From Rathayibacter sp. VKM Ac-2804 (GTDB taxonomy: Bacteria; Actinomycetota; Actinomycetes; Actinomycetales; Microbacteriaceae), in the NCBI RefSeq assembly GCF_009866655.1, contig NZ_CP047420.1, positions 744,001 to 808,000 on the forward strand: a DNA stretch of 64,000 bases, in the 5' to 3' direction. The notes under the pieces are model-generated. The model was not told the origin of the DNA. It ran no database searches and saw only the letters and a list, made by a program, of their open reading frames with translations. The stretch's first letter is position 1. Every line of letters starts with the position of its first letter. Below, in pieces: positions 16,935 to 25,175 of the stretch. The position numbers and the translations under genes are program-made.

Positions 16935-17516
16935 TCACGACGTCCGCAGGGCGAGTGCCTCACTGCACCAGCGCCGGTGCAGGGCCCACGGGTCGGGCTC
17001 GCCCGCGCGCACCGTCTCGATGTGCCGATCGAGGGCGGGACTGCGGGCGAACCACTCCGTCCGCTCCAGCCGCTCGGCGGCGAACTGCGCGTGGCGGTGC
17101 TGCTCGAGCGGCCGCCCCCCGCGCTCGAAGGCCAGCAGCTCCTCGTGCCGCAGCCGGTGCAGGCGCTGCCGGGGGTTGCCGCTGGTGCCGATCTTGATCC
17201 GCCCGGCGAAGCGGATGTAGTAGACGACGTCGACCCGCGGGGGCGGCAGCTCGCCGTCGGGCGCGTCGCCGACCCGCCACTCGCACGCGGCGCAGAGCCG
17301 ACCCGACGGGTACCGGACGCCCAGCCGCGAGCCGCAGACGAGGCACGGCGAGGCGAGGGCGTCGACGACGCCGTCCTCGCGCGCCACCCAGTCGTGCGCG
17401 AGCCCGAGGTGCGCGCTGCAGAGCGCGACGGGTGCGCCCGGCTCGGCGGCCGAGCGGCAGCCGTCGAGAGCGCAGACCGGGGCGGGGGCCGGGGCGCGGC
17501 CCGGGGCGGAGGACAT
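16935..17516 (-). CDS. GIY-YIG-type (Mug113/T5orf172-like) protein with zinc fingers
   Basis: A 193-residue protein. The N-terminal half contains Cys/His pairs suited to two small zinc sites (CALDGC...CSAH and CLVCGSRLG...CAAC). The C-terminal half reads VVYYIRFAGRIKIGTSGNPRQRL, then LLAFERGG, HRHAQFAAERLERTEWFARS: the Mug113/T5orf172 branch of the GIY-YIG nuclease superfamily, with the YYI/KIG hairpin, Arg and Glu-Trp-Phe positions present. Such domains occur in phage and defence-related proteins, but many are of unknown function. It is tail-to-tail with the other nuclease-fold gene. The start ATG leads straight into the first Cys motif; an upstream site is weak. Confidence 0.7.
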   Translation of the reverse strand: MSSAPGRAPAPAPVCALDGCRSAAEPGAPVALCSAHLGLAHDWVAREDGVVDALASPCLVCGSRLGVRYPSGRLCAACEWRVGDAPDGELPPPRVDVVYYIRFAGRIKIGTSGNPRQRLHRLRHEELLAFERGGRPLEQHRHAQFAAERLERTEWFARSPALDRHIETVRAGEPDPWALHRRWCSEALALRTS

Positions 17517-17567
17517 CCTCCGACCGTAGGCACGACCCCCGACATCCGCGGTCGGTCCCCCTGCGGC

Positions 17568-18950
17568 TCAGCTCAGCCGGTCGACCAGCTCCGAGGCCAG
17601 CCCGGTGTAGCCGGCGGGGGTCAGCGCGAGCAGTCGTGCCTTCGCCGCGTCGCCGATGTCGAGGCCGTCGACGAACCCAGCGAGGTCCTCGGCGCCGAGG
17701 CGCTTGCCGCGGGTCAGGTCCTTCAGCATCGCGTAGGGGTCGGTGATCGAGGAGCGGCCGGCGACCACCTCCGCGCGGATGACGGTCTGGATCGCCTCGG
17801 CGAGCACCTCCCAGTTGGTGTCGAGGTCGGCGGCGAGGGCGCGCGGGTCGAGGTCGATCTCGAGCAGGCCGCGCGCGATGTTGTCGAGCGCGAGCAGGGA
17901 GTGGCCGAAGGCGACGCCGATGTTGCGCTGGGTCGTGGAGTCGGTGAGGTCCCGCTGCAGCCGCGAGGTGACCAGGGTCTGCGCGAGCGAGTCGAGCAGC
18001 GCGCTCGAGAGCTCGAGGTTGGCCTCCGCGTTCTCGAACCGGATCGGGTTGATCTTGTGCGGCATGGTCGACGAGCCGGTCGCGCCGGCCTGCGGGATCT
18101 GGCGGAAGTAGCCGAGCGAGATGTAGGTCCAGACATCGGTGCAGATGTTGTGCAGGATGCGGTTCGCGTGCGCGGCCTTCCCGTACAGCTCGGCCTGCCA
18201 GTCGTGCGACTCGATCTGGGTGGTCAGCGGGTTGAAGACGAGACCGAGGGAGCCGACGAACTCCGCCGCGAGGGCGGCCCAGTCGGTGTCGGGGTCGGCG
18301 GCGAGGTGCGCGGCGAAGGTGCCGGTCGCACCGCTGAACTTGCCGAGGTACTCGGTCGCCTCGAGCTGCACGACGACCCGCTCGAGGCGGAAGGCGTAGA
18401 CGGCGAACTCCTTGCCCATGGTGGTCGGCGTCGCGGGCTGGCCGTGGGTGCGGCTGAGCATCGACTCGTCGCGGTAGCGGACGGCGAGCTCGCGCAGGGA
18501 GGCGACGACGGAGCGCAGCTTCGGCAGCCAGACGTCCTCGACCGCGCGGCGGACGACGAGCGCGTAGGAGAGGTTGTTGATGTCCTCGCTGGTCGCCGCG
18601 AAGTGGGTGAGCTCGGCGATGCGGTCCAGGCCCAGCTCGGCCAGCCACTGGCGGACGAGGTACTCCACGGCCTTCACGTCGTGGCGGGTGACGGCCTCGA
18701 GCTCGGCCAGCCGGTCGATCTCGGGCTGCCCGAAGTCGCGGGCGCGGCGGCGCAGCTCCTCGGCGGCCGCGGCCTCGACCGGCTCGGAGCCGAAGAGGCG
18801 GCGATCGGTGAGGGCGAGCAGCCACTCCACCTCCACGTGCACGCGGGCGCGGTTCAGCCCGGCCTCCGACAGGTGCTCGCCGAGGGCGGAGACGGCGGCG
18901 CTGTAGCGGCCGTCGAGCGGGCTGAGCGGCTGGGGAGGGAGCGAGGTCAT
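17568..18950 (-). CDS. purB: Adenylosuccinate lyase
   Basis: A 460-residue enzyme of the fumarase/aspartase superfamily, catalysing the two fumarate-releasing steps of purine synthesis (SAICAR to AICAR and adenylosuccinate to AMP) in the cytoplasm. It has LSPLDGRYSAAVSALGEHLS at the N-terminus, TSEDINNLSYAL, SRTHGQPATPTTMGKE with the catalytic His, and the family signature GSSTMPHKINPIRFENAEAN. Length and motifs fit the E. coli-type PurB. The ATG has GGAAGG ten bases upstream and overlaps the stop of the phosphatase gene (ATGA), an arrangement that suggests co-expression. No purine operon surrounds it. Confidence 0.95.
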   Translation of the reverse strand: MTSLPPQPLSPLDGRYSAAVSALGEHLSEAGLNRARVHVEVEWLLALTDRRLFGSEPVEAAAAEELRRRARDFGQPEIDRLAELEAVTRHDVKAVEYLVRQWLAELGLDRIAELTHFAATSEDINNLSYALVVRRAVEDVWLPKLRSVVASLRELAVRYRDESMLSRTHGQPATPTTMGKEFAVYAFRLERVVVQLEATEYLGKFSGATGTFAAHLAADPDTDWAALAAEFVGSLGLVFNPLTTQIESHDWQAELYGKAAHANRILHNICTDVWTYISLGYFRQIPQAGATGSSTMPHKINPIRFENAEANLELSSALLDSLAQTLVTSRLQRDLTDSTTQRNIGVAFGHSLLALDNIARGLLEIDLDPRALAADLDTNWEVLAEAIQTVIRAEVVAGRSSITDPYAMLKDLTRGKRLGAEDLAGFVDGLDIGDAAKARLLALTPAGYTGLASELVDRLS

Positions 18951-19534
18951 GCGGTGGTGCCTTCCGGTTCTCGGGGGTCCCGCGCACTCTGGAGGCTCGA
19001 GCGCGGGTCGGTGCGGACCGTGCGGTTGCCGCGCAGTCCCGGTTCGATCTGGGCGAAGAGCGCCCGGCACGCGCGCTCGATGAGCGCGAGCACCGAGTCG
19101 AACGCCGCCGCATCGGAATAGTAGGGGTCGGGGACGTCGCCCTGCGGGGAGAGGCCCGGCTCGAAGGCGAGCAGGCGCCGGATCTTCTGCCGGTCCACCT
19201 CGGTGCGGGCCCAGGAGCGCAGCGCCCGCTCGTGGCCGTGGTCGAGGGCGACGACGAGGTCGAACTCCTCGAAGAGCGCCGGGTCGAAGAGCCGGGCGCG
19301 GTGCGGAGCGCCGTCGAGTCCGCGGCGCTCGAGGGCGTCGAGGGCGCGGTGATCGGCGTGCTCGCCGAGGTGCCACTCGCCGGTGCCCGCCGACGTGATC
19401 TCGATGACCGAGCCGAGGCCGGCTTGCTCGGCGAGGGAGCGCAGCACCACCTCCGCCATCGGCGATCGGCAGATGTTGCCGGTGCAGACGAAGCACACGG
19501 CGAACGCCGACGGCGCGGGGGAGCGGGGGGTCAC
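18947..19534 (-). CDS. Low-molecular-weight protein-tyrosine phosphatase
   Basis: A 195-residue protein. The phosphate loop CTGNICRS (Cys17 to Arg23) follows FAVCFV, and the catalytic Asp is in DPYY near residue 136, both standard for the LMW-PTP family. Length is slightly above the usual 150-160 because of a C-terminal Arg/Ser-rich tail (about 30 residues). In actinobacteria such enzymes dephosphorylate BY-kinases of polysaccharide export or act as secreted effectors; no kinase is nearby. The GTG start lacks a clear ribosome site and has CATGAT six bases before it, so it may be leaderless. It is translationally coupled to purB. Confidence 0.88.
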   Translation of the reverse strand: MTPRSPAPSAFAVCFVCTGNICRSPMAEVVLRSLAEQAGLGSVIEITSAGTGEWHLGEHADHRALDALERRGLDGAPHRARLFDPALFEEFDLVVALDHGHERALRSWARTEVDRQKIRRLLAFEPGLSPQGDVPDPYYSDAAAFDSVLALIERACRALFAQIEPGLRGNRTVRTDPRSSLQSARDPREPEGTTA

Positions 19535-19670
19535 CCGCCCATCATGGCGCACCGGGGGTCCTCCACAGAGGGTCGATTCCCGGCCTCTCCACCGATCGGG
19601 CGGCGGCCGGACCGGCGGCGTCCGCGGTGCCCGAGGCTGGCCGCGGGCGACGAGAGGAAGGAGGTGGCGG

Positions 19671-19913
19671 ATGGGCGTCGAGGTGGGTGCGGCGGGCGTG
19701 GCGGGTGCTTCCGCGCCGTGGCCGGGTGCGGAGGCGGTGGCGCTCGCCGAGCGCATCGGGGTGCTGCGCGGGGAGGCGGCCGGCCTCCTCCCCGACGCCG
19801 GCTGGGAGGGGCCGGCGGCGCGGCGCTACGCCGACCACGCGGCCGCGCTGCTCGCCGGGCTCGCAACGGCGGAGGGAGCCGCGCAGGGACTCGCGGCGGG
19901 GGTGGGCGGATGA
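19671..19913 (+). CDS. Small WxG-motif (ESAT-6-like) helical protein
   Basis: An 80-residue, Ala/Gly-rich protein with two predicted helices separated by GWEG (Trp45-Gly47), the arrangement of WXG100/ESAT-6 superfamily proteins that are secreted or form dimers with partner proteins. A strong AGGAGG lies seven bases before the ATG. Its stop overlaps the start of the following hydrolase gene (ATGA). The protein is shorter than the typical 95-100 residues, and I see no YxxxD/E export tail, so the family call rests on the WxG hairpin, size and coupling. Confidence 0.6.
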   Translation: MGVEVGAAGVAGASAPWPGAEAVALAERIGVLRGEAAGLLPDAGWEGPAARRYADHAAALLAGLATAEGAAQGLAAGVGG

Positions 19914-21385
19914 GGGCGTCCACGCCGGTGCGGGTCGAGACGGAGGAGCTCGACGAGCGGCGCCGGGTGCTCGAGCGGCTCGCGGCGGAGCTGGGGGAGT
20001 GCGCGGCGCTCGGAGACGGGCTCGTCCCGGCGGTGCTGGTCGCGGCGCCGGGACGGGCGGGCGAGCCGACGGTGCTGGCCGACCGGCTCCGCGCCCTCGA
20101 GGCCGACGCGGTGGCGCTCCGCGACGCGCTCGAGGAGGCGGCGGCGGGATACGAGCGGGCGGAGGAGGCCGCGGCGCCGGAGGCCTCCGCGGTTCTCGGC
20201 CCGGACGGGGCCGTCGACGTCCTCACCCGCAGGGCGGGCGAGTCTCTCGCGCGGCGGCTCCCCGGCGCGGTCGAGGACGCGGCGGTGCTGGTCCGGGCGG
20301 TCGCGGACGCCGCGTTCGGATCGGTCCCGGCGGCGGTGCGGGCCCTCGCGGGGGACGAGGGCGCCGGGGCGGACCTGGCGGAGGAGGGGGAGGACCTGGT
20401 CCGCGCGCTGCTGGGCGACCCGCTGGTGATCGAGGGGCTGCGCGGGCTGATCTCCTGGATCGGCCTCGGCACCGAGATCGGGGTGCTGCTGCTCCCGCCG
20501 CCGCTCGCCGAGGCGGTGGGGCGGCCGACGTCCGAGCAGGTGATCGGCAGCGGGGTGCAGTCGGCGGCGGGGGCGCTCGTCGTGCTCGGGACGCTGTTCG
20601 GTGTGCTGCCGGCGCCGAGGGAGCGGGAGCTCCGGCTGGAGAGGGTGGCGCCGCCGGCCGGCCCGGTCGCTGCGCCGACGGGCTGGGGCGAGCTCGCGGC
20701 GCGGATCCCGCCGAGCGATCCCGACGGCCCGCAGGTGGTGGTCGAGCGCTACGGCGAGGAGTGGCTGGTCACCGTCACCGGCACCACCGACTGGAGCACC
20801 GACCCGGAGCAGGCGTTCGGGGCCGTCTCCAACCTGCAGGTGATGGGCGGGCGGCGGGCGGCCTCGGTCGACGGCGTGCTCGCGGCGATGGCGGCGGCGG
20901 GGGTGCCGCCCGGCGCGCCCGTGACGATGGCGGCTCACTCGCAGGGCGGCATGGTCGCGCTCCGGGTGGCGCAGACCGGGCGCTACGACGTGCACGACGT
21001 GGTCACCTTCGGCAGTCCGGTGCGCGGGCTCGACCTGCCGGACGGGACCCGTTCGCTCTCGATCGAGCACTCCGACGACCTGGTGCCGGCGCTCGGCGGA
21101 TTCGGCAGGACGGCGGCGGAGGAGCCGGGGGTCGTCGTGGTCCAGCGCGACTCCCCGGCGGGCACACCGCGGGACAGCCCCGTCCCCGCGCACGCCCTCG
21201 ACGCCTACGTCGCCACCGGGCGCGCCCTCGATGCGGCGGCCGATCCCCGGCTCGCGGCGGCGGGGGCAGCGCTCTTCCCGCTCTGGCGAGGAGCGCCGGA
21301 CGCGCGCGTCGCCGCCTGGCTGACGACCGTGCCGGTCAGTCCCGGCGGCGATCGCGAGCGAAGGGCCGCAGCAGCAGCCCGATGA
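19910..21385 (+). CDS. Alpha/beta-hydrolase (lipase-like) with helical N-terminal domain
   Basis: A 491-residue protein. The first 150 residues are long amphipathic helices (for example LDERRRVLERLAAELGECAA) of the kind seen before effector domains. A hydrophobic stretch around 190-230 follows. The C-terminal half is a lipase-type alpha/beta hydrolase: nucleophile elbow AHSQGG (Ser344), probable acid in HSDDLVP (Asp389/390) and base in VPAHALDAY (His428). It would cleave esters; no signal peptide is visible. Coupling to the WxG-type gene suggests a partner/effector pair that might use a WXG-type secretion route, though no ESX genes are here. Its 3' end overlaps the convergent 4-TM gene by 50 bases. 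Confidence 0.7.
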   Translation: MRASTPVRVETEELDERRRVLERLAAELGECAALGDGLVPAVLVAAPGRAGEPTVLADRLRALEADAVALRDALEEAAAGYERAEEAAAPEASAVLGPDGAVDVLTRRAGESLARRLPGAVEDAAVLVRAVADAAFGSVPAAVRALAGDEGAGADLAEEGEDLVRALLGDPLVIEGLRGLISWIGLGTEIGVLLLPPPLAEAVGRPTSEQVIGSGVQSAAGALVVLGTLFGVLPAPRERELRLERVAPPAGPVAAPTGWGELAARIPPSDPDGPQVVVERYGEEWLVTVTGTTDWSTDPEQAFGAVSNLQVMGGRRAASVDGVLAAMAAAGVPPGAPVTMAAHSQGGMVALRVAQTGRYDVHDVVTFGSPVRGLDLPDGTRSLSIEHSDDLVPALGGFGRTAAEEPGVVVVQRDSPAGTPRDSPVPAHALDAYVATGRALDAAADPRLAAAGAALFPLWRGAPDARVAAWLTTVPVSPGGDRERRAAAAAR

Positions 21386-21737
21386 ACCAGTTGACGATCG
21401 CGAGCACCAGGGCGCCGAGGACGCCCCACCAGAAGCCGTCCACGACCAGGCCGAAGCCGAAGAGGCCGCTGATCCAGGCCGTCAGCAGCAGGAGCAGGCC
21501 GTTCACCAGGAAGGAGACGAGACCGAGCGTGAGCACGTACAGCGGGAAGGCCACCACGCGGACGACCCCGCCGACGACGGCGTTCACGACGCCGAAGATC
21601 ACGGCGACGAGGAGGTACGTGAGCACCGCCGCGGTCGGCCCCTCCTCGTACGGATCGACGCGGACGCCCGCGACGACGAGCGTCGTCAGCCAGAGGGCGA
21701 CGGCGTTGGTGACGAGGCCGAGCAGGAGTCTGCGCAT
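21336..21737 (-). CDS. Four-helix membrane protein of the phage-holin-4 superfamily type
   Basis: A 133-residue protein with four membrane helices (about 4-25, 38-58, 62-88, 96-122) and a short basic tail [10 protein letters not shown]. The start [20 protein letters not shown] and the NAVVGG / [13 protein letters not shown] pattern match the widespread chromosomal family labelled 'phage holin family' (PF04020 type). Despite the label these are normal bacterial membrane proteins of unknown role; no phage genes are nearby. The ATG is preceded by CAGAGT at six bases and may be leaderless. It overlaps the end of the hydrolase gene on the other strand. Confidence 0.75.
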   Translation of the reverse strand: MRRLLLGLVTNAVALWLTTLVVAGVRVDPYEEGPTAAVLTYLLVAVIFGVVNAVVGGVVRVVAFPLYVLTLGLVSFLVNGLLLLLTAWISGLFGFGLVVDGFWWGVLGALVLAIVNWFIGLLLRPFARDRRRD

Positions 21738-21816
21738 GCCTCCACTCTGGCGCACCGGTGGCCGCACCGGGTGCGGTCGCGGGTGCCTGCCGCGGCGGGT
21801 CCGGCCGCCGCCGGAA

Positions 21817-21822
21817 TACCAT
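21817..21822 (+). promoter_or_regulatory. -10 element for the aminotransferase gene
   Basis: TACCAT is followed seven bases later by the GTG at 21830, with no ribosome-binding sequence, indicating a leaderless transcript and favouring this start over the ATG at 21821. Confidence 0.5.
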
Positions 21823-21829
21823 GGGCCGG

Positions 21830-22936
21830 GTGACCGACCAGCAGGAGCCACCCGTCCGCCTCCGCCCCGAGATCCTCGCTCTGCCGGCCTACCGCCAGGG
21901 CCGCGCGGCCTCCGCCGATGCGTTCAAGCTCTCCTCCAACGAGAACCCGTTCGATCCGCTGCCCTCGGTGCTCGAGCGGGTGCAGGCGATCACCGACTTC
22001 AACCGCTACCCGGACGCCGCGGCCACGGCGCTGCGGACGGCGCTCGCCGAGAGCTACGGCGTCGGGATCGACGAGGTGATCGTCGGAGCGGGGTCCGTCG
22101 CCGTCATCGCCCAGCTGATCTCGGCCGCCGCGGGGCCTTGTGACGAGGTCGTGCACGCCTGGCGCTCCTTCGAGGCGTACCCCTCCCTCATCACCACCGC
22201 CGGCGCCACCGGCGTGCGCATTCCCCTGCGCGCGGACGACACGCACGACCTCGACGCGATGGCGCAGGCGATCACGGAGCGCACCCGCCTGGTGATCGTC
22301 TGCAGCCCGAACAACCCCACCGGGACCGTCGCCACCGCGGACGACGTCGCCGCCTTCCTCGAGCAGGTGCCGGCCGACGTGCTCGTCCTGCTCGACGAGG
22401 CCTACGCCGAGTTCGTCGGCGACGAGCGCGCGGTCGACGGCGCGACCCTCCTCGGCCGCCACCCCAACCTCGTCGTCGCCCGCACCTTCTCGAAGGCCTA
22501 CGGGCTCGCGGGCCTGCGCGTCGGCTACGCGATCGGACACCCGCGGATCCTCGACGCCGCCCGCTCGACCGCCATCCCCCTCTCGGTCACCCGCTTCGCG
22601 GAGACCGCGGCGGTCGCCTCGCTCGAGCACCGCGAGGAGCTGCTCGAGCGCGTGGGCCGCATCGCCCAGCTGCGCGACCACCTCTGGCAGGCGCTGCTCG
22701 ACCAGGGCTGGACCATCCCGAAGTCCGAGGCGAACTTCCTCTGGTTCGACACCCGCGAGGAGACGGAGGCGGCCGCGGCCGTCTTCGAGCGGGCCGGCGT
22801 GGTCGTCCGGGCCTTCCCGCCCGAGGGCATCCGGGTGTCCGTCGGCGAGGCGAGTTCTGTCGACAAGCTCCTCACTGCGGCGGCGGAGATTGTGGGGACC
22901 CTCCCGAAGGGGCATCCCGCGAGGCGGATAGGTTAG
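21830..22936 (+). CDS. Histidinol-phosphate/aromatic aminotransferase (HisC-like)
   Basis: A 368-residue fold-type I PLP enzyme. Conserved parts: [17 protein letters not shown] (substrate-binding N-terminus), [20 protein letters not shown], and the Schiff-base Lys region [19 protein letters not shown], ending with the phosphate/carboxylate-binding Arg in [10 protein letters not shown]. It transaminates histidinol phosphate or aromatic amino acids. It stands outside a his operon, directly before the 2-oxoacid dehydrogenase genes, which fits the second HisC/Pat-type enzyme of actinobacteria that handles aromatic amino acids. I use GTG 21830 because it matches a leaderless start; ATG 21821 would add three residues. 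Confidence 0.85.
   Translation: MTDQQEPPVRLRPEILALPAYRQGRAASADAFKLSSNENPFDPLPSVLERVQAITDFNRYPDAAATALRTALAESYGVGIDEVIVGAGSVAVIAQLISAAAGPCDEVVHAWRSFEAYPSLITTAGATGVRIPLRADDTHDLDAMAQAITERTRLVIVCSPNNPTGTVATADDVAAFLEQVPADVLVLLDEAYAEFVGDERAVDGATLLGRHPNLVVARTFSKAYGLAGLRVGYAIGHPRILDAARSTAIPLSVTRFAETAAVASLEHREELLERVGRIAQLRDHLWQALLDQGWTIPKSEANFLWFDTREETEAAAAVFERAGVVVRAFPPEGIRVSVGEASSVDKLLTAAAEIVGTLPKGHPARRIG
22929..22934 (+). promoter_or_regulatory. -10 element for the 2-oxoacid dehydrogenase operon
   Basis: TAGGTT overlaps the end of the aminotransferase gene and lies six bases before the GTG at 22941. Another likely leaderless promoter; the operon may also be read through from upstream. Confidence 0.45.
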
Positions 22937-22940
22937 TCGG

Positions 22941-24071
22941 GTGGCAGCCACCAGCGAGACGCCGACGGTCCAGTTCCTCACCGCGGACGGCCGGTTCGCG
23001 CCGACCCCCGCGGCCGAGCAGTACGCCCCCCTCCTCGACGGGATCGACGAGGCGCAGCACCGCTCCTTCTACCGCGAGATGGCGGTCGTCCGCCGGTTCG
23101 ACATCGAGGCGGCGAACCTGCAGCGCCAGGGCCAGCTCGGTCTGTGGGTGCCCAGCCACGGGCAGGAGGCGGCGCAGGTCGGCTCCGCGTTCGCACTGCG
23201 CCCGCAGGACCACGTCTTCCCCTCCTACCGCGAGCACGTCGTCGCCAAGGTCCGCGGCGTCGACCTGCTCCGCGTCCTCGCGCTCCTGCGCGGTGTGACG
23301 CACGGCGGCTGGGACCCGGCCGACCCCGCCCACGGCAACTTCCACCTCTACACGCTGGTCCTCGGCTCGCAGGCGCTGCACGCGACCGGCTACGCCATGG
23401 GCCTCACCTTCGACGGCGCGACCGGCACGGGCGACCCCGAGAAGGACGCGGCGGTCATCGTCTACTTCGGCGACGGCGCCTCCAGCCAGGGTGACGTCAG
23501 CGAGGCGATGGTGTTCGCCGCGAGCTACCAGACACCCGAGGTCTTCTTCCTGCAGAACAACCACTACGCGATCTCGGTGCCCGTCGCCACGCAGTCGCGC
23601 AGCCCGCTCTACCTCCGCTCCTCCGGCTTCGGCATCCCGGGCGTGCAGATCGACGGCAACGACGTGCTCGCGAGCTACGCCGTCACCGCGAAGCACCTCG
23701 CCGACGCCCGCTCCGGCGGCGGACCCCAGTTCATCGAGGCGCTCACCTACCGCATCGGCGCGCACACCTCGAGCGACGACCCGACGAAGTACCGGACCGA
23801 CGACGAGCTCGCCTCGTGGGTCGCGAAGGACCCGATCACCCGCTTCGCCGCGTACCTGCGCGGCCTCGGCGCCCCGCAGTCGTTCTTCGACGAGGTCGAC
23901 GAGGAGGCGAAGGACTTCGCGACCGACATCCGCCGCCGCCTGCTCGAGCTCGAGGCGCCGCCCGTCGACGTGATGTTCGACCACGTGTACTCGGAGCCGC
24001 ACCAGCCGGTGGCGGAGCAGAAGGCGTGGCTCCAGGGCTACGAGGAATCGCTGGGAGGCGACCCGCGATGA
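22941..24071 (+). CDS. 2-oxoacid dehydrogenase E1 component, alpha subunit
   Basis: A 376-residue thiamine-diphosphate enzyme subunit. The ThDP motif GDGASSQGDVSEAM (from about residue 177) ends with QNNHYAIS, the required Asn-Asn. SHGQEAAQVGSAFAL and the flexible phosphorylation-loop region YRIGAHTSSDDPTKYR are typical of PdhA/BkdA-type alpha subunits. With the beta subunit it decarboxylates a 2-oxoacid (pyruvate or a branched-chain keto acid) and acylates E2. Organism context (heterodimeric E1 in an actinobacterium that usually has AceE for pyruvate) favours the branched-chain complex, supplying primers for iso/anteiso fatty acids. Its stop overlaps the beta gene (ATGA). Confidence 0.88.
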   Translation: MAATSETPTVQFLTADGRFAPTPAAEQYAPLLDGIDEAQHRSFYREMAVVRRFDIEAANLQRQGQLGLWVPSHGQEAAQVGSAFALRPQDHVFPSYREHVVAKVRGVDLLRVLALLRGVTHGGWDPADPAHGNFHLYTLVLGSQALHATGYAMGLTFDGATGTGDPEKDAAVIVYFGDGASSQGDVSEAMVFAASYQTPEVFFLQNNHYAISVPVATQSRSPLYLRSSGFGIPGVQIDGNDVLASYAVTAKHLADARSGGGPQFIEALTYRIGAHTSSDDPTKYRTDDELASWVAKDPITRFAAYLRGLGAPQSFFDEVDEEAKDFATDIRRRLLELEAPPVDVMFDHVYSEPHQPVAEQKAWLQGYEESLGGDPR

Positions 24072-25096
24072 CGATCGACACGAGCACCACCACCGTCCAG
24101 CCGCCGCTGAGCGCGACGCAGCTGGAGTCCATGTCGATGGCGAAGGCGCTCAACGCCGGGCTCCGCCGCGCGATGACCGAGAACGACCGCGTCCTGCTGA
24201 TGGGCGAGGACATCGGCCCGCTCGGCGGCGTCTTCCGCATCACCGAGGGCCTGCACGCGGAGTTCGGGCCGAAGCGCGTCCTGGACACCCCGCTCGCCGA
24301 GTCCGGCATCGTCGGCACCGCGATCGGCCTCGCGATGCGCGGCTTCCGGCCCGTCTGCGAGATCCAGTTCGACGGCTTCATCTACCCGGCCTTCGACCAG
24401 ATCACCTCGCAGCTCGCCAAGATGACCAACCGGCACGAGGGCTCGCTCACGATGCCCGTCGTCATCCGGGTGCCCTACGGCGGGCACATCGGCGCGGTCG
24501 AGCACCACCAGGAGAGCAACGAGGCCTACTTCGCGCACACCCCGGGCCTCCGCGCGGTCAGCCCGTCGACCCCGAACGACGCCTACTGGATGATCCAGGA
24601 GGCCATCGCCTCCGACGACCCGGTGATGTTCTTCGAGCCCAAGAGCCGCTACTGGCCCAAGGGCGACGTCGACCTCCGCGCCTCCGCCGCCCCCCTGCAC
24701 GCGACCCGCGTCGTGCGGCAGGGCGACGAGGTCACCGTCGTGGGCTGGGGGCCGATGGTCTCCGTGCTGCTCCAGGCCGCCGAGCTCGCCGGCGAGGAGG
24801 GCACCAGCGTCGAGGTCGTCGACCTGCGCTCGATCTCGCCGATCGACTGGGAGCCGCTGCTCGCCTCGGTCCGGAAGACCGGCCGGCTCGTGGTGGCCCA
24901 GGAGGCCTCCGCGAACGTCAGCCTCGGCTCCGAGATCGCCGCGACCGTCACCGAGAAGGCGTTCTACTCGCTCGAGGCGCCGGTGCTCCGGGTCGCGGGC
25001 TTCGACACGCCCTTCCCGCCCGCCAAGGTCGAGAAGCTCTTCCTCCCCGACGTCGACCGCGTGCTCGAGGCCGTCGACCGCTCGCTCGCGTACTGA
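24068..25096 (+). CDS. 2-oxoacid dehydrogenase E1 component, beta subunit
   Basis: A 342-residue transketolase-like subunit. Conserved segments: [39 protein letters not shown] (ThDP-binding Glu), [32 protein letters not shown] with the catalytic His region, and the C-terminal [13 protein letters not shown] domain. It pairs with the alpha subunit in the E1 heterotetramer. An N-terminal extension of about 20 Thr/Ser-rich residues precedes the core. The coupled ATG indicates equal synthesis with the alpha subunit. The E2 gene follows after 79 bases. Confidence 0.9.
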   Translation: MTIDTSTTTVQPPLSATQLESMSMAKALNAGLRRAMTENDRVLLMGEDIGPLGGVFRITEGLHAEFGPKRVLDTPLAESGIVGTAIGLAMRGFRPVCEIQFDGFIYPAFDQITSQLAKMTNRHEGSLTMPVVIRVPYGGHIGAVEHHQESNEAYFAHTPGLRAVSPSTPNDAYWMIQEAIASDDPVMFFEPKSRYWPKGDVDLRASAAPLHATRVVRQGDEVTVVGWGPMVSVLLQAAELAGEEGTSVEVVDLRSISPIDWEPLLASVRKTGRLVVAQEASANVSLGSEIAATVTEKAFYSLEAPVLRVAGFDTPFPPAKVEKLFLPDVDRVLEAVDRSLAY

Positions 25097-25175
25097 CGCA
25101 CCGGGGCGACCCCCCTCCGCGTTCCGACGCGCCCCCCTTCCTCACGAACGACCGGCACAGCCAGGAGTCCCGACG

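Noticed and set aside
21336..21737. Prophage remnant suggested by the 'phage holin family' resemblance
   Set aside because: This family is a common chromosomal membrane protein; no integrase, terminase, structural gene or attachment site is present.
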